Below, piece by piece: positions 15,460 to 23,852 of a DNA stretch of 64,000 nt. The notes under the pieces were generated by a model. The model saw only the letters and a program-made list of their open reading frames with translations. It was not told where the DNA came from and searched no databases. The translations under genes were made by a program, and so were the position numbers. Position 1 is the stretch's first letter, and each line of letters begins with the position of its first letter. The DNA is from Pararobbsia alpina (GTDB taxonomy: Bacteria > Pseudomonadota > Gammaproteobacteria > Burkholderiales > Burkholderiaceae): contig NZ_CADIKM010000015.1 in assembly GCF_902859895.1 (NCBI RefSeq), positions 1-64,000 of the forward strand, read 5' to 3'.

Positions 15460-16155
15460 ATGAAAGGCAAGACCATAGTGGTGATCGGAGGCCTGTCCGG
15501 CATCGGACGCGCTGTCGCGGAGCGAGCCGCCCGCGAAGGTGCGCGCGTGATCGCGGCAGGGCGCCGCGCGGCCCCCGCGGACTGGTCGCCGCAGATCGAG
15601 ATCGCGAAGCTCGATGTGCGCGACGAAGGGGCGGTGGAGAAGCTCTTTACCAGCTTGGGCGCGATCGATCATCTGGTGACGACCGCCGGCCCCGTGATCG
15701 GCGCGACACCGCTGGCCGGCCTCGACCTCGATGCGCTCAAGCAGGCCTTCGATATCAAGCTCTTCGGCCAGATACGCGCGGTCAAACATGCGGCCCGCGT
15801 GATCGCCAAAGACGGCTCGATCGTGCTGACCTCCGGCCTGCTTTCGCGCAAGGCCACGCCGGGCACCCTCGTGAAGGCAACCATGAACGCCGCCATCGAG
15901 AGCATGACGCGCACACTCGCCAAGGAACTCGCTCCCGTACGTGTCAACGCCGTATGCCCGGGCATGATCGAGACCGAGATGTGGGGGCCGATGTCGGATG
16001 AGGAGCGCAAGGCGATGGCCGCCAAGGTGGGCACGGGCATTCCAGTCGGCCGCGTGGGGCAGAGCGACGAGGTGGCGGACGCCTACATGCTGCTGATGCG
16101 CAATGGCTTCATGAACGGCACGACCGTTGATGTCGACGGCGGCGGCTTGCTCTAG
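15460..16155 (+). CDS. Short-chain dehydrogenase/reductase family protein lacking the usual catalytic Tyr
   Basis: A 231-residue classical SDR fold from ATG 15460 behind ACGGAGA; the longer frame from 15346 adds a non-family N-terminus. Nucleotide-binding motif GGLSGIGRAVAERAA is at residues about 9-23, with D in LDVRD and the structural TTAGP (in place of NNAG). The active-site Ser is present in LTSGLLS, but the YxxxK motif reads GTLVK: Lys is kept and Tyr is replaced by Gly. C-terminal VDGGGL is typical. A related SDR subgroup in proteobacteria shows similar loss (from memory), so it may bind NAD(P)H with altered chemistry. It is followed within 7 bases by a VOC gene, so the two are likely co-transcribed. 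Confidence 0.85.
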   Translation: MKGKTIVVIGGLSGIGRAVAERAAREGARVIAAGRRAAPADWSPQIEIAKLDVRDEGAVEKLFTSLGAIDHLVTTAGPVIGATPLAGLDLDALKQAFDIKLFGQIRAVKHAARVIAKDGSIVLTSGLLSRKATPGTLVKATMNAAIESMTRTLAKELAPVRVNAVCPGMIETEMWGPMSDEERKAMAAKVGTGIPVGRVGQSDEVADAYMLLMRNGFMNGTTVDVDGGGLL

Positions 16156-16162
16156 GCCCACC

Positions 16163-16552
16163 ATGCAGCTCGACCACGTCACGATCGTCGCGCCCGACTG
16201 CGAGGGCATGCGGCGGTTTTTTGTCGATATTGCCGGCATGACCGAAGGGCCGCGGCCACCGTTCGGCATCAGCGGGTACTGGCTCTATCTCGACGGGCGG
16301 GCGGTCATCCACCTGATTGGCTCGGGAGCAAGGTCCGAGTCGTCGACAAATGGCCGGCTCGCCACGCGCATCGATCATCTGGCCTTGCGCGTGCAGACCG
16401 GTGAAGAATGGCAGGCATTGCTCGACCGGCTGCATGCGAACCGGATTCCTTATCAAACTGCCGATGTGCCGATCTCGCGAGAGCGTCAGTTGTTCGTTCA
16501 ACTTGGAACGAGCGTGGTCGTCGAGTTCGTCACGGCGATGTCGCGCGACTGA
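16163..16552 (+). CDS. VOC/glyoxalase-superfamily protein
   Basis: A 129-residue protein from ATG 16163 (MQLDHVTIVAPD). It has the paired beta-alpha-beta-beta-beta layout of the vicinal oxygen chelate superfamily. Candidate metal ligands are His5, a His in VIHLIG (near 50), His in RIDHLAL (near 72) and Glu in VVVEFV (near 121). Members include glyoxalases, extradiol dioxygenases and resistance proteins. Seven bases separate it from the dehydrogenase stop, so it probably works on the same small molecule, but the substrate cannot be read from the sequence. Confidence 0.85.
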   Translation: MQLDHVTIVAPDCEGMRRFFVDIAGMTEGPRPPFGISGYWLYLDGRAVIHLIGSGARSESSTNGRLATRIDHLALRVQTGEEWQALLDRLHANRIPYQTADVPISRERQLFVQLGTSVVVEFVTAMSRD

Positions 16553-16624
16553 GGGCGAGCACGTCGGCTCCGTGCGAATTTCGTGTGCGGAGCGGCGGGA
16601 TAGTCACGAGTTCGGCTGGGCGTT

Positions 16625-17311
16625 CTAAGGCGCGTCCCGCAACTCCTGCAGCAAATAACCGAAGCCGCGCACGGTCACGATCTCGACACGGCAATGATCG
16701 ATCTTCTTGCGCACACGGTGGATGTACACCTCGATCGCCGTGTCGCCGATATCGCGACCCGAACGCGTGAGATGGTCCTGGAGCTGCGCCTTGCTGATCA
16801 CGCGCCCATGGCGCACGAGCAGCATCTCGAGCACCGCGAACTCGCGCGGTGACAGCTCGATCGGCTTGCCGTCCTGGAAGATGCGCTGGTCGACCCCCGA
16901 CAGCCGCATGCCGCCGAGCATGATTTCGGGCCGCATGGGTTCGCCGCTCGGACCTTTTCGGCGTAGCACGGCATTGATGCGCGCTTCGAGTTCGGCGGGC
17001 TCGAAAGGCTTGATGATGTAGTCATCCGCCCCGCTGTTCAACCCCTGCACGCGGTCGTGCAGTTCGTCGCGCGCGGTCAGGATGATGACTGGGGTGACCT
17101 GGTTGTTCTTGCGAAAGCGCCGCAGCAAGGTCATGCCGTCGATACCCGGCAAGCCGAGGTCGAGAATCACGAGGTCATGTTTGTTGTGCGTCAACGCCTG
17201 TTCGGCGAAGACGCCGTCGTGAACCAGGTCGACCGTCATGCCGGACTGCTCGAGGCCACTCTGGATGCCACGGGCAATCGGCCGGTCGTCTTCGATCAAA
17301 AGGATTCGCAT
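16625..17311 (-). CDS. OmpR/PhoB-family response regulator
   Basis: A 228-residue two-component regulator. Receiver domain residues 1-115: acidic pocket near EDD at the N-terminus, phospho-acceptor Asp in VILDLGLPG (about residue 51), Thr in IILTAR and Lys in IIKPFEP. The C-terminal winged-helix DNA-binding domain (about 130-225) has LSPREFAVLEMLL and AIEVYIHRVRKKI. It is closest in style to the QseB/PmrA/TctD group. No histidine kinase gene follows or precedes it: the next genes are an acyltransferase (divergent) and a VOC protein (convergent). It therefore depends on a kinase encoded elsewhere, or the partner gene was lost. Confidence 0.93.
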   Translation of the reverse strand: MRILLIEDDRPIARGIQSGLEQSGMTVDLVHDGVFAEQALTHNKHDLVILDLGLPGIDGMTLLRRFRKNNQVTPVIILTARDELHDRVQGLNSGADDYIIKPFEPAELEARINAVLRRKGPSGEPMRPEIMLGGMRLSGVDQRIFQDGKPIELSPREFAVLEMLLVRHGRVISKAQLQDHLTRSGRDIGDTAIEVYIHRVRKKIDHCRVEIVTVRGFGYLLQELRDAP

Positions 17312-17787
17312 GAATTCGCTCGGCGCGATGAAGGGAAATAGTGTTCGCGACCAGGGTGATGCTTCTGACGATGGCGCGGCCTCGGCTGCCGGTGCAAGTT
17401 ACAGACGGCTTACGATTCGAATTCTAGCCGCTAAACACGGAGGTGCATTCAGCAATTTTGAGATATTTGGCAATGTGAAATGGATCAGAAAGCGGGATTT
17501 TTTTACCGATTTGTAATCTTCGGGGTCCAACGCGATGACATACTACGGGCTGATGAGCTCATCGCTGCGCGTGTGAGCGCGGTCAAGTTTTGACGAATTG
17601 TTTGCGCCGACGTGTCGGAAAGGCCTGAACGAGCAGGGTCGTCATTGCTCCCCAGCGGCTTGCCTGCTGGCGGTTTCGCGCGAAGCGTACGGGCGCGTCT
17701 ACTCTTCCGACGAATGTGCTGTGGCTTTAAGCGAGCCGCAACCTTCTTTTCGGCCCCGCCTTCCCTCCAATTCGGGAGCGTTCCCCT
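17312..17787. other. Divergent intergenic region, response regulator / acyltransferase
   Basis: No supported gene in 476 bases. AT-rich sequence near 17440-17520 probably carries the regulator's promoter. A perfect 12-bp palindrome GATGAGCTCATC at 17552-17563 is a possible operator. Confidence 0.45.
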
Positions 17788-18663
17788 TTGCCTGTGCTTA
17801 CCGTCGCGCTCATGGTCGGGCTGTTGCGTGCCATATCAACACTCCCTTACCGGGTGGTCGCGCGCTTTGGCAGTTTCCTCGGCGCGGCGTTGTTCATGTT
17901 TCCCAGCCGCCGCAAGCATATCGTCCTTGTCAATCTGCGCCTCTGCTTTCCGGGGAAGACCCAGCAGGAATACAACGACCTTGCGCGCCATCATTTCCGC
18001 CATGTCGTGCGCAGCTATCTCGAGCGCGGTATCCAATGGTTCGGCAGCGAGAAATCGATCCAGCGGCTCGTCGAGCTCGAGAGCGATATCGACCTCGATG
18101 ACAAGGACGCCCCGCCGACCATTTTCATGGGATTTCACTTCGTGGGGATCGAGGTCGGCTGCATGCTGTACTCGACCCGGCTGCCGGTTGCTGCCCTTTA
18201 TACGCGCATGTCCAATGCGGGCCTGTGCGATGTCGCAAAGCGACAAAGGGGCCGGTTCGGCGCGGAGATGATCGAGCGATCGACTAGCGCCCGCAAGATC
18301 GTCGGCCTGCTGCGTTCGGGCAAGGCCGTCATGCTCGCGGCGGACATGGACTACGGTGTCGAGAATTCGGTGTTCGTACCGTTCTTCGGCGTGGACGCGT
18401 GTACGCTGACCTCGATTTCGCGTCTCGCCAGACTGAGCAGGGCGCGTGTCGTGCCCTTCGTGACCGAGGTGTTGCCGGATTTTCGCGGCTACAAGCTAAA
18501 GATCTTCGAACCGCTCGCGGCGTTTCCGTCCGGAAGCGACGAAACCGATGCGCGTGCCATGAACGCTTTCCTTGAAGCGCAGATCATGCGGTTTCCGGAA
18601 CAGTACTACTGGGTTCACCGGCGCTTCAAGCACCGCCCGGAGGGCATGCCGGGCGTGTATTGA
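17788..18663 (+). CDS. Lipid A biosynthesis acyltransferase (LpxL/HtrB family)
   Basis: A 291-residue inner-membrane enzyme that transfers an acyl chain from acyl-ACP to a lipid A precursor. Start TTG 17788 has GGGAG upstream at good spacing; ATG 17812 would shorten it by 8 residues. The N-terminus is hydrophobic. The catalytic HX4(D/E) motif is GFHFVGIEVG (His near residue 117), and later family blocks are present: LRSGKAVMLAADMDYG, VFVPFFG, and YYWVHRRFKHRP near the C-terminus. It belongs with LpxL/LpxM, late acyltransferases; which acyl position it serves is not clear. It is single, and such extra copies often tune lipid A to conditions. Convergent with a DUF1349 gene. Confidence 0.92.
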   Translation: MPVLTVALMVGLLRAISTLPYRVVARFGSFLGAALFMFPSRRKHIVLVNLRLCFPGKTQQEYNDLARHHFRHVVRSYLERGIQWFGSEKSIQRLVELESDIDLDDKDAPPTIFMGFHFVGIEVGCMLYSTRLPVAALYTRMSNAGLCDVAKRQRGRFGAEMIERSTSARKIVGLLRSGKAVMLAADMDYGVENSVFVPFFGVDACTLTSISRLARLSRARVVPFVTEVLPDFRGYKLKIFEPLAAFPSGSDETDARAMNAFLEAQIMRFPEQYYWVHRRFKHRPEGMPGVY

Positions 18664-18707
18664 ACGAGCCGGTGTCGGGCTGGCTCACCGGCGCCACCGG
18701 CGCAGGT

Positions 18708-19301
18708 TCATGCCAGATCGTGCAATGCCTTCGTCGACGCGGGCCCGACCTGGAAATCCGAGAATCGTACGCGCAGCCCCGCGCGTTCCGGTGTGCAACA
18801 CATCGGGCCGACCTGATAGCGCGCGGCCTGCGGAAACGGGCAGAGTCGTGCGAGCGGCCAGACCTTGCCATCGCTCGATGCCTGAAGCCGCAGCACGCCC
18901 TCGCTGAGCGTCACGCGAATCCTGAAGTCGGAGGCGTCGCGGCCGTAACGGCCGGTCGCCCAGTCGGACTGGCCCACCGTCAGGACGCTGCCGAGCAGCG
19001 GCTCGCCATCCGATATTTCGATCCCCGCCTTGATCCACTGAGTCTCGTCGATCCGCACCATGATGCCGGCCTGGTCGTAGAGCGCCTCGTAGTGCGCGCG
19101 CACGCGAAGCTCGGCGGTGAAGTCCCCTGTCACCTCGCGGCCGAAGAAGTGCCCGCTGTCGCGCGTAAAACCGTAGTGAGTCTCGCGCCAGAAGTCAGTC
19201 CTGGCATTCGTGACGACGTCGAGCGTATCGCCATCGAGCCGCCAGTCATCCGGTTCGTTCAGCCAGCTGCAGGTTGTGAACATGGAAGGTCGAGACTCCA
19301 T
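18708..19301 (-). CDS. DUF1349 protein (concanavalin-like fold)
   Basis: A 197-residue protein without signal peptide. DUF1349 proteins have a jelly-roll/lectin-like fold of about 190 residues. Family hallmarks are visible: N-terminal TCSWLNEPDDWRLDGDTL, a WRETHYGF segment, YDQAGIMVRIDETQWIKAGI in the middle, and RIRVTLSEGVLRLQASSDG later. Members are thought to bind or act on sugars but have no established reaction; yeast and bacterial homologs are uncharacterised. Start ATG 19301; ATG 19283 is also possible. It runs convergently to the acyltransferase. A GCCGGTG/CACCGGC hairpin at 18668-18692 lies between the two ends, without a T-run. Confidence 0.85.
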   Translation of the reverse strand: MESRPSMFTTCSWLNEPDDWRLDGDTLDVVTNARTDFWRETHYGFTRDSGHFFGREVTGDFTAELRVRAHYEALYDQAGIMVRIDETQWIKAGIEISDGEPLLGSVLTVGQSDWATGRYGRDASDFRIRVTLSEGVLRLQASSDGKVWPLARLCPFPQAARYQVGPMCCTPERAGLRVRFSDFQVGPASTKALHDLA

Positions 19302-19336
19302 AGTGATGGATGAAAATGCCGGGGTGCAGACTTCGG

Positions 19337-20206
19337 CTATCGAGGCTTCACAAAGCGCAAGGTCATGCGATCGGACTCGCCGATTGCGAGCATGCGCGCA
19401 CGTTCGGTGGCTGCGCCCTCGAGCGTCGGGGGCAGCGACCAGACGCCGTCCGGATAGTCCTTCGTATCAAGCGGATTGCGGTTGGCTTCGCTTTGTCCCG
19501 CGAGCTCGAAGCCGGCGGCCCGCGCGTGTTCGATCACATAGGCCTCGGGGACGTAGCCGGTCTTGATGACTTGCTCGATTGTGATGCCGGGGTTCGCGCG
19601 ATGCTCTTCGACGCCGAGGATGCCGCCCGGCTTCAACTCGGTATAGAACGCCCGCAGATTCGCGTCGAACTGCCCGTCCTTGATCCAGTTGTGGATATTG
19701 CGGAAGGTCAACACCATGTCCGCGCTATCGGGGGGTAAGCCGATGATCTGTCCGGCGTGCAGGCTGCCGACCGAAACGCGATCGAATACAGCGGGGTCGC
19801 GTGCCAGCCTCTGGCCGAACCGTTTGCGCTCCTGTTCGAAATCCTCCGCGAGTTCGGGGTGGTCGCTTTCATAGAGCACTTCATAAAGCTTGCCGTTCTC
19901 GCGCAGATACGGTGCGAGAATTTCGGTGTACCAGCCCCCGCCGGGCGCGATCTCCACGATCGTCTGGTCGGGCTTGACCCCGAAGAACACCAGGGTTTCC
20001 TCGGGGTGCCGGTAGACGTCCCGCGCACGGAATGCTTCGGTTCTCTGCGGGCCGTTGATCGCCGCATCGAGCGGGTCCGCCGCGGCGGGGGCGTCGGCGA
20101 ACGCGGCAGGCGGCGCGATGGCCGCGCCAAGGGTTGCCGCCGTCAATACGGCGGCGCGCAACAGCGAGCGGGAAAAGGTCATGGGGCTTAGAGCAAGCGT
20201 GTTCAT
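19337..20206 (-). CDS. Class I SAM-dependent methyltransferase-like protein with signal peptide
   Basis: About 289 residues from ATG 20206 (a TTG at 20230 or ATG 20182 are alternatives). The N-terminus has a clear signal sequence (RSLLRAAVLTAATLGAAIA, cleavage near AFA-DA). The rest is a Rossmann-type methyltransferase: IVEIAPGGGWYTEILAPYL is motif I, VLTFRNIHNWI the acidic/aromatic post-motif, LKPGGILGVEEHR the later strand. It belongs to the group of predicted methyltransferases often annotated COG4798. Because S-adenosylmethionine is cytoplasmic, an exported version is odd: either the leader is an anchor with the domain inside, or the protein binds another ligand in the periplasm. A small inverted repeat lies 20 bases upstream of the start. 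Confidence 0.85.
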   Translation of the reverse strand: MNTLALSPMTFSRSLLRAAVLTAATLGAAIAPPAAFADAPAAADPLDAAINGPQRTEAFRARDVYRHPEETLVFFGVKPDQTIVEIAPGGGWYTEILAPYLRENGKLYEVLYESDHPELAEDFEQERKRFGQRLARDPAVFDRVSVGSLHAGQIIGLPPDSADMVLTFRNIHNWIKDGQFDANLRAFYTELKPGGILGVEEHRANPGITIEQVIKTGYVPEAYVIEHARAAGFELAGQSEANRNPLDTKDYPDGVWSLPPTLEGAATERARMLAIGESDRMTLRFVKPR

Positions 20207-20225
20207 CGGAATGACCGGGAAATTT

Positions 20226-20244
20226 GGCAAAAACCAATTTTGCC
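20226..20244. promoter_or_regulatory. Inverted repeat upstream of exported methyltransferase gene
   Basis: GGCAAAA (20226-20232), five bases, TTTTGCC (20238-20244). It sits 20 bases before the chosen start codon. It could be an operator or a 5' hairpin; the regulator is unknown. Confidence 0.4.
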
Positions 20245-20443
20245 CAAGTTTGGCCTATCGCGTGCGCCGCATGACAAAAGCGTGAAGTCGCTGAGTCTTG
20301 TGGGTTTTTTGTGCTTGGCGATCGCGCGGTGATCCTGAAAGCGATGAAAATTCGGTTCGGATTCGCTTGTCCGTGCTGGGGCGGCTCGACTAGTCAAGCA
20401 TGCCAGCCACCGCGGTGCGCGTCCCCGATTGTTTGCCGGCGCT

Positions 20444-21058
20444 TCAGCCGCGCCGCAGGCGGAACAGATAGGCATCGAAGAGCCGTTGCATGGTTTCGAG
20501 CGAAGTCTCACGCGGCACGCCCCAGCCCGGCATCTGGCCATCGATCTGCATGCGGGCAAGACCATAGACGAAGGCGCGCGCTGCCAGAAGCGTGTCTTCG
20601 ACCGATACACAGTAGAGGTCGCCCTCCGCGGCTGCGGCGGCAATCAGGCGTTTGAGGCCCGCGCGAATGTGTTGCTGGCTCGCGGCAAGCCCCGAGCTTT
20701 CGAAGTCGAGCAATGCGGGGGTCGACATCACCTGGAAATGGACGGGATTGTCGAAGGCCCAACGCAGGAAGGCATGGCCCGTCGCACGGCACTGATTCAT
20801 CGCCGATGAATGCGAGGCGTCGAGAATTGCCGCCTGCAGGGCCGTGACGAGGCTCTCCATGGCCTCTTCGGCAATGGCCGTCAGCAATTCACCCTTGCTC
20901 GCAAAGAAATTGAACGGTTCGCAGGGTGAGACACCTGCGCGTTTGGCCGCTTCGCGCACGGATACCGCCCCGATGCCACTTTCCTCGATCAATGAAACAG
21001 CGGCCCGCAGCAAGGCGGGGCGAAGTAAAGCATCTTGCGTGCGTTCGGCTACTGACAC
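20444..21058 (-). CDS. TetR-family transcriptional regulator
   Basis: A 204-residue repressor-type protein. The N-terminal helix-turn-helix domain (about residues 15-60) reads AAVSLIEESGIGAVSVREAA and then KRAGVSPCEPFNFFASKGEL, the standard TetR recognition-helix region. The helical C-terminal ligand/dimer domain resembles TetR_C with a WHG-like segment (HAFLRWAFDNPVHFQVM). The ligand and target are unknown. Downstream on the same strand, 237 bases away, is the exported methyltransferase; upstream is a long intergenic region that may hold its operator. Confidence 0.9.
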   Translation of the reverse strand: MSVAERTQDALLRPALLRAAVSLIEESGIGAVSVREAAKRAGVSPCEPFNFFASKGELLTAIAEEAMESLVTALQAAILDASHSSAMNQCRATGHAFLRWAFDNPVHFQVMSTPALLDFESSGLAASQQHIRAGLKRLIAAAAAEGDLYCVSVEDTLLAARAFVYGLARMQIDGQMPGWGVPRETSLETMQRLFDAYLFRLRRG

Positions 21059-21737
21059 AGCAGGGGCTCCTGTCTGTTTGCAATAAACGGGTTCTACGCG
21101 ATCGGTGAATAAGGGTGAAACACCGGATTAAAATCAGCGGCAAGCGCGCAGCTTACGGAATAACGGAGATGACTTCAATATCTGGTTCATATTATTTTTT
21201 TATGCGTGGCGCACATGTAAGAATTAAAATGACCGAATGCTAAAGGTTCAAGTGCGATTGAATTCACAAAAATTCTTCTTTTGAAAGAGGGCGTCGCCTG
21301 TCAGTGGTTCGGTCGAGTAACCGATTTCTGGCTGAGGCGAGGCTTACTTCGGGCCGACGGCGGGAAGTATCGCCCAATTGCATTGCAAGTCCAAATCCGC
21401 AAGTACAACGTACACAGTATGGACAAACATGTGTAGGTAAACACATCTATTTCTAGAGCGTGAGCCGTCAAGGCAGGAGGCGGCACGACGTGGCTTTGAT
21501 TGAAACAATCATTTATTCTTGAATTAAATGAGGCAAATGCCCGATGAACGAGAGTTGCGTCGCTGCGCAGAGCGTAGTTCATCAAAATTTCGATTTGCGT
21601 TTCTCCCGAACTACGCTGCAGAAGCTGAGTACAGCGATGTTTTAAGGAATGTGCACCCGGGAGCCGAAGCGAACAGGATTACAGCAGTTTCGGCAAACCT
21701 CAGTATCGTGGATGCCTTTTCAAACGAGGAGTCATTC
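21059..21737. other. Intergenic region, 679 bases, no gene supported
   Basis: AT-richer than its surroundings. Short frames exist, but none has family features. An imperfect dyad, ATGTGT (21429-21434) with ACACAT (21441-21446), is a possible regulator site. It may contain promoters for the TetR gene (minus) and the ABM gene (plus). Confidence 0.45.
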
Positions 21738-22031
21738 ATGTCGCAGGTCGCCGTCGTATCGATCAATACCGCCAAGCCCGGTCAGGAAGCCAAACTCGAG
21801 GCCGCGTTGCAAGCGCTGGTCGAACCGAGTCGCCGGGATGCCGGCTGCATTACCTATGACCTGCACCGCGATATCAAGGACCCGCGCACCTTCGTCTTTA
21901 TCGAGCTGTGGGAAAGCGCTGAACTGCTTCAGGTCCATAGCCAGGCCGCCCATGTCGCTGTTTTTCGCGGGCAGGCACCGGAGCTGCTGGAGAACAGCAT
22001 CCTGCGCGTCCTCGACAAGCTCCCTGGCTAG
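21738..22031 (+). CDS. ABM-type (antibiotic biosynthesis monooxygenase-like) small protein
   Basis: A 97-residue protein from ATG 21738 with GAGGAG upstream; the frame upstream to 21528 has no family features. The sequence fits the dimeric alpha-beta ABM/YgiN fold: VAVVSINTAKPGQEAKLEAAL, then CITYDLHRDIKDPRTFVFIE and LWESAELLQVHSQAAHVAVF, with the conserved His and Trp. YgiN-like members act as quinol monooxygenases or stress proteins; no cofactor is needed. It ends 35 bases before the convergent end of a TPP-enzyme gene. A second ABM-type protein is at 29735-30037. Confidence 0.88.
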   Translation: MSQVAVVSINTAKPGQEAKLEAALQALVEPSRRDAGCITYDLHRDIKDPRTFVFIELWESAELLQVHSQAAHVAVFRGQAPELLENSILRVLDKLPG

Positions 22032-22066
22032 GTCCCAAGCAGCACGGGCCGCGTGCCGAGCGCGCC

Positions 22067-23743
22067 TCACTCGTCCGTGCTGTTCAACCGCAATGCGGGT
22101 GTGATCTGTCGCGGGTCGGTCCGTAGTTCGATCAGGGCCGCGACGCCTGCCTGTTGCGCGCGTTCGAACGCCGCAGGAAACGCTTCGGTGCGTTCGACGC
22201 GTTCTCCATAGGCCCCGAACGATTTCGCGAAGGCGACGAAGTCGGGGTTGCGCAGTCCGGTCGCCGATATGCGGCCGGGATATTCGCGTTCCTGATGCAT
22301 CCGGATCGTGCCGAGCATGCCGTTGTTCACCACGATCACAATGACAGCCGCGCCGTATTGCATCGCTGTCGCGAGTTCCTGCGGATACATCATGAAGCAT
22401 CCGTCGCCCGCGAAACAGACGACCGTGCGCCGCGGGTACCTGAGCTTGGCGGCGATGGCAGCGGGAAAGCCGTAGCCCATCGCGCCGCTGGTTGGCGCGA
22501 GCTGGGTCGCGGGATGGCGGTAACGGTAGAAGCGGTGGACCCATACCGTGTAGTTGCCGGCGCCATTGGCAATGATGGCATCGGGCGGCAGGGTCTCGCG
22601 CAGATAGAGCACGACCTGGGCAAGATCGACGCAGGCTGCATCTTCGGCGCGGGTGAGGGGTGTCGAGTGTTCGAGATAGGCTTGGCGTACGTCGGCACGC
22701 CACGTTTTCCAGGCGGCCGATGCAACGGGTGCGAGTTGCGCGAGCGCACGAGCCGTCGAGGCGACCCCCGCATTGATCGGTAACCCGGCCTGGTACACAC
22801 GGCCGAGTTCCTGCGGATCCGGATGGATATGCACCAGCGTCTGTACGGGAACCGGGCTGCGGACCAGTTCGTAGCCGCCCGACGGTACCTCGCCGAGGCG
22901 GCTACCGAGCACAATCAGCAGGTCGGCGGACTTGACGGTCTGGGCAAGCGCGGGCGAGATCCCAATGCCGATCTGGCCGGCATAGTGTTCGTCGTCGTTG
23001 TCGAACAGATCCTGGCGGCGGAACGAGGCGGCGACAGGCAGGTCGTTCAGCCGTACGAAGTCTGCGAGCGAGGCGCGCGCCTGGGCGTCCCAGCCCGTGC
23101 CTCCAACGATCAGGAGAGGGCGCTGCGCGCGGGCGAGCAGTGCTCGCAGCGACTGCAGGCTCGCTTCGCCGGGCGAACCGCTCACAGGCTGGGCCGTGCC
23201 CGCATCCGCCACCTTGCCGCTCGCGAACAGCACATCTTCCGGCAGCGCCACGACAATCGGCCCGGGCCGTCCCGATGTCGCGACCGCGAAGGCGCGCGCG
23301 ACGATCTCCGGAATCCGCGAAAACGTTTCGATCTCGGTGACCCATTTTGCAAGGGTACCGAACACCTGCCGATAGTCCAGTTCCTGGAATGCCTCGCGTC
23401 CCATGAACTTCGTCTCGACCTGGCCGACGAACAGGATCATGGGAGTCGAGTCCTGCCTTGCGGTGTGCACGCCGATGCTCGCGTGGGTTGCACCCGGACC
23501 GCGCGTGACGAAGCAGATGCCCGGGCGGCCGGTCAGCTTGCCGTAGGCATCGGCCATATTCGCCGCCGCACCTTCATGGCGTGTGACGATGGTCTGGATG
23601 CCGGGGGCGTCATACAGGGCATCGAGCACCGGCAGGTAACTTTCGCCGGGCACGCAGTAGACCGTATCGACACCGTTGTGCGACAGGGCATCGACGAGCA
23701 CACGTCCGCCGTGGCGAGTTTGCATCTGGCTGTCGTCGGTCAT
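22067..23743 (-). CDS. Thiamine-diphosphate enzyme, acetolactate synthase-like
   Basis: A 558-residue enzyme from ATG 23743 (GAGGAAAG upstream). Three-domain ThDP layout: the N-terminal Pyr domain has the catalytic Glu in TRHEGAAANMADAYGKLTG; a central transhydrogenase-like domain starts near residue 200 (PLLIVGGTGWD); the C-terminal PP domain has the GDG-N27-NN ThDP motif (CFAGDGCFMMYPQEL, then VVNNGMLG). It resembles the large subunit of acetolactate synthase or related decarboxylases. There is no small regulatory subunit next to it, so it is more likely a catabolic 2-oxo-acid decarboxylase or carboligase than the biosynthetic enzyme. It is divergent from an exported hydrolase, with 109 bases between starts. 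Confidence 0.88.
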   Translation of the reverse strand: MTDDSQMQTRHGGRVLVDALSHNGVDTVYCVPGESYLPVLDALYDAPGIQTIVTRHEGAAANMADAYGKLTGRPGICFVTRGPGATHASIGVHTARQDSTPMILFVGQVETKFMGREAFQELDYRQVFGTLAKWVTEIETFSRIPEIVARAFAVATSGRPGPIVVALPEDVLFASGKVADAGTAQPVSGSPGEASLQSLRALLARAQRPLLIVGGTGWDAQARASLADFVRLNDLPVAASFRRQDLFDNDDEHYAGQIGIGISPALAQTVKSADLLIVLGSRLGEVPSGGYELVRSPVPVQTLVHIHPDPQELGRVYQAGLPINAGVASTARALAQLAPVASAAWKTWRADVRQAYLEHSTPLTRAEDAACVDLAQVVLYLRETLPPDAIIANGAGNYTVWVHRFYRYRHPATQLAPTSGAMGYGFPAAIAAKLRYPRRTVVCFAGDGCFMMYPQELATAMQYGAAVIVIVVNNGMLGTIRMHQEREYPGRISATGLRNPDFVAFAKSFGAYGERVERTEAFPAAFERAQQAGVAALIELRTDPRQITPALRLNSTDE

Positions 23744-23852
23744 GAATGCTTTCCTCGTCGTCATGCGCCGTGCTTGCGCGAGCGCACCAGATTACAGCGA
23801 AATCGCGCGCTTCGCGATACAGTTCGCTAACTTGAAATCCAATGGGAATGTC

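Noticed and set aside
18668-18692. GCCGGTG/CACCGGC hairpin as a terminator between convergent genes
   Set aside because: Seven-base stem with an 11-base loop and no T-run; too weak to call.
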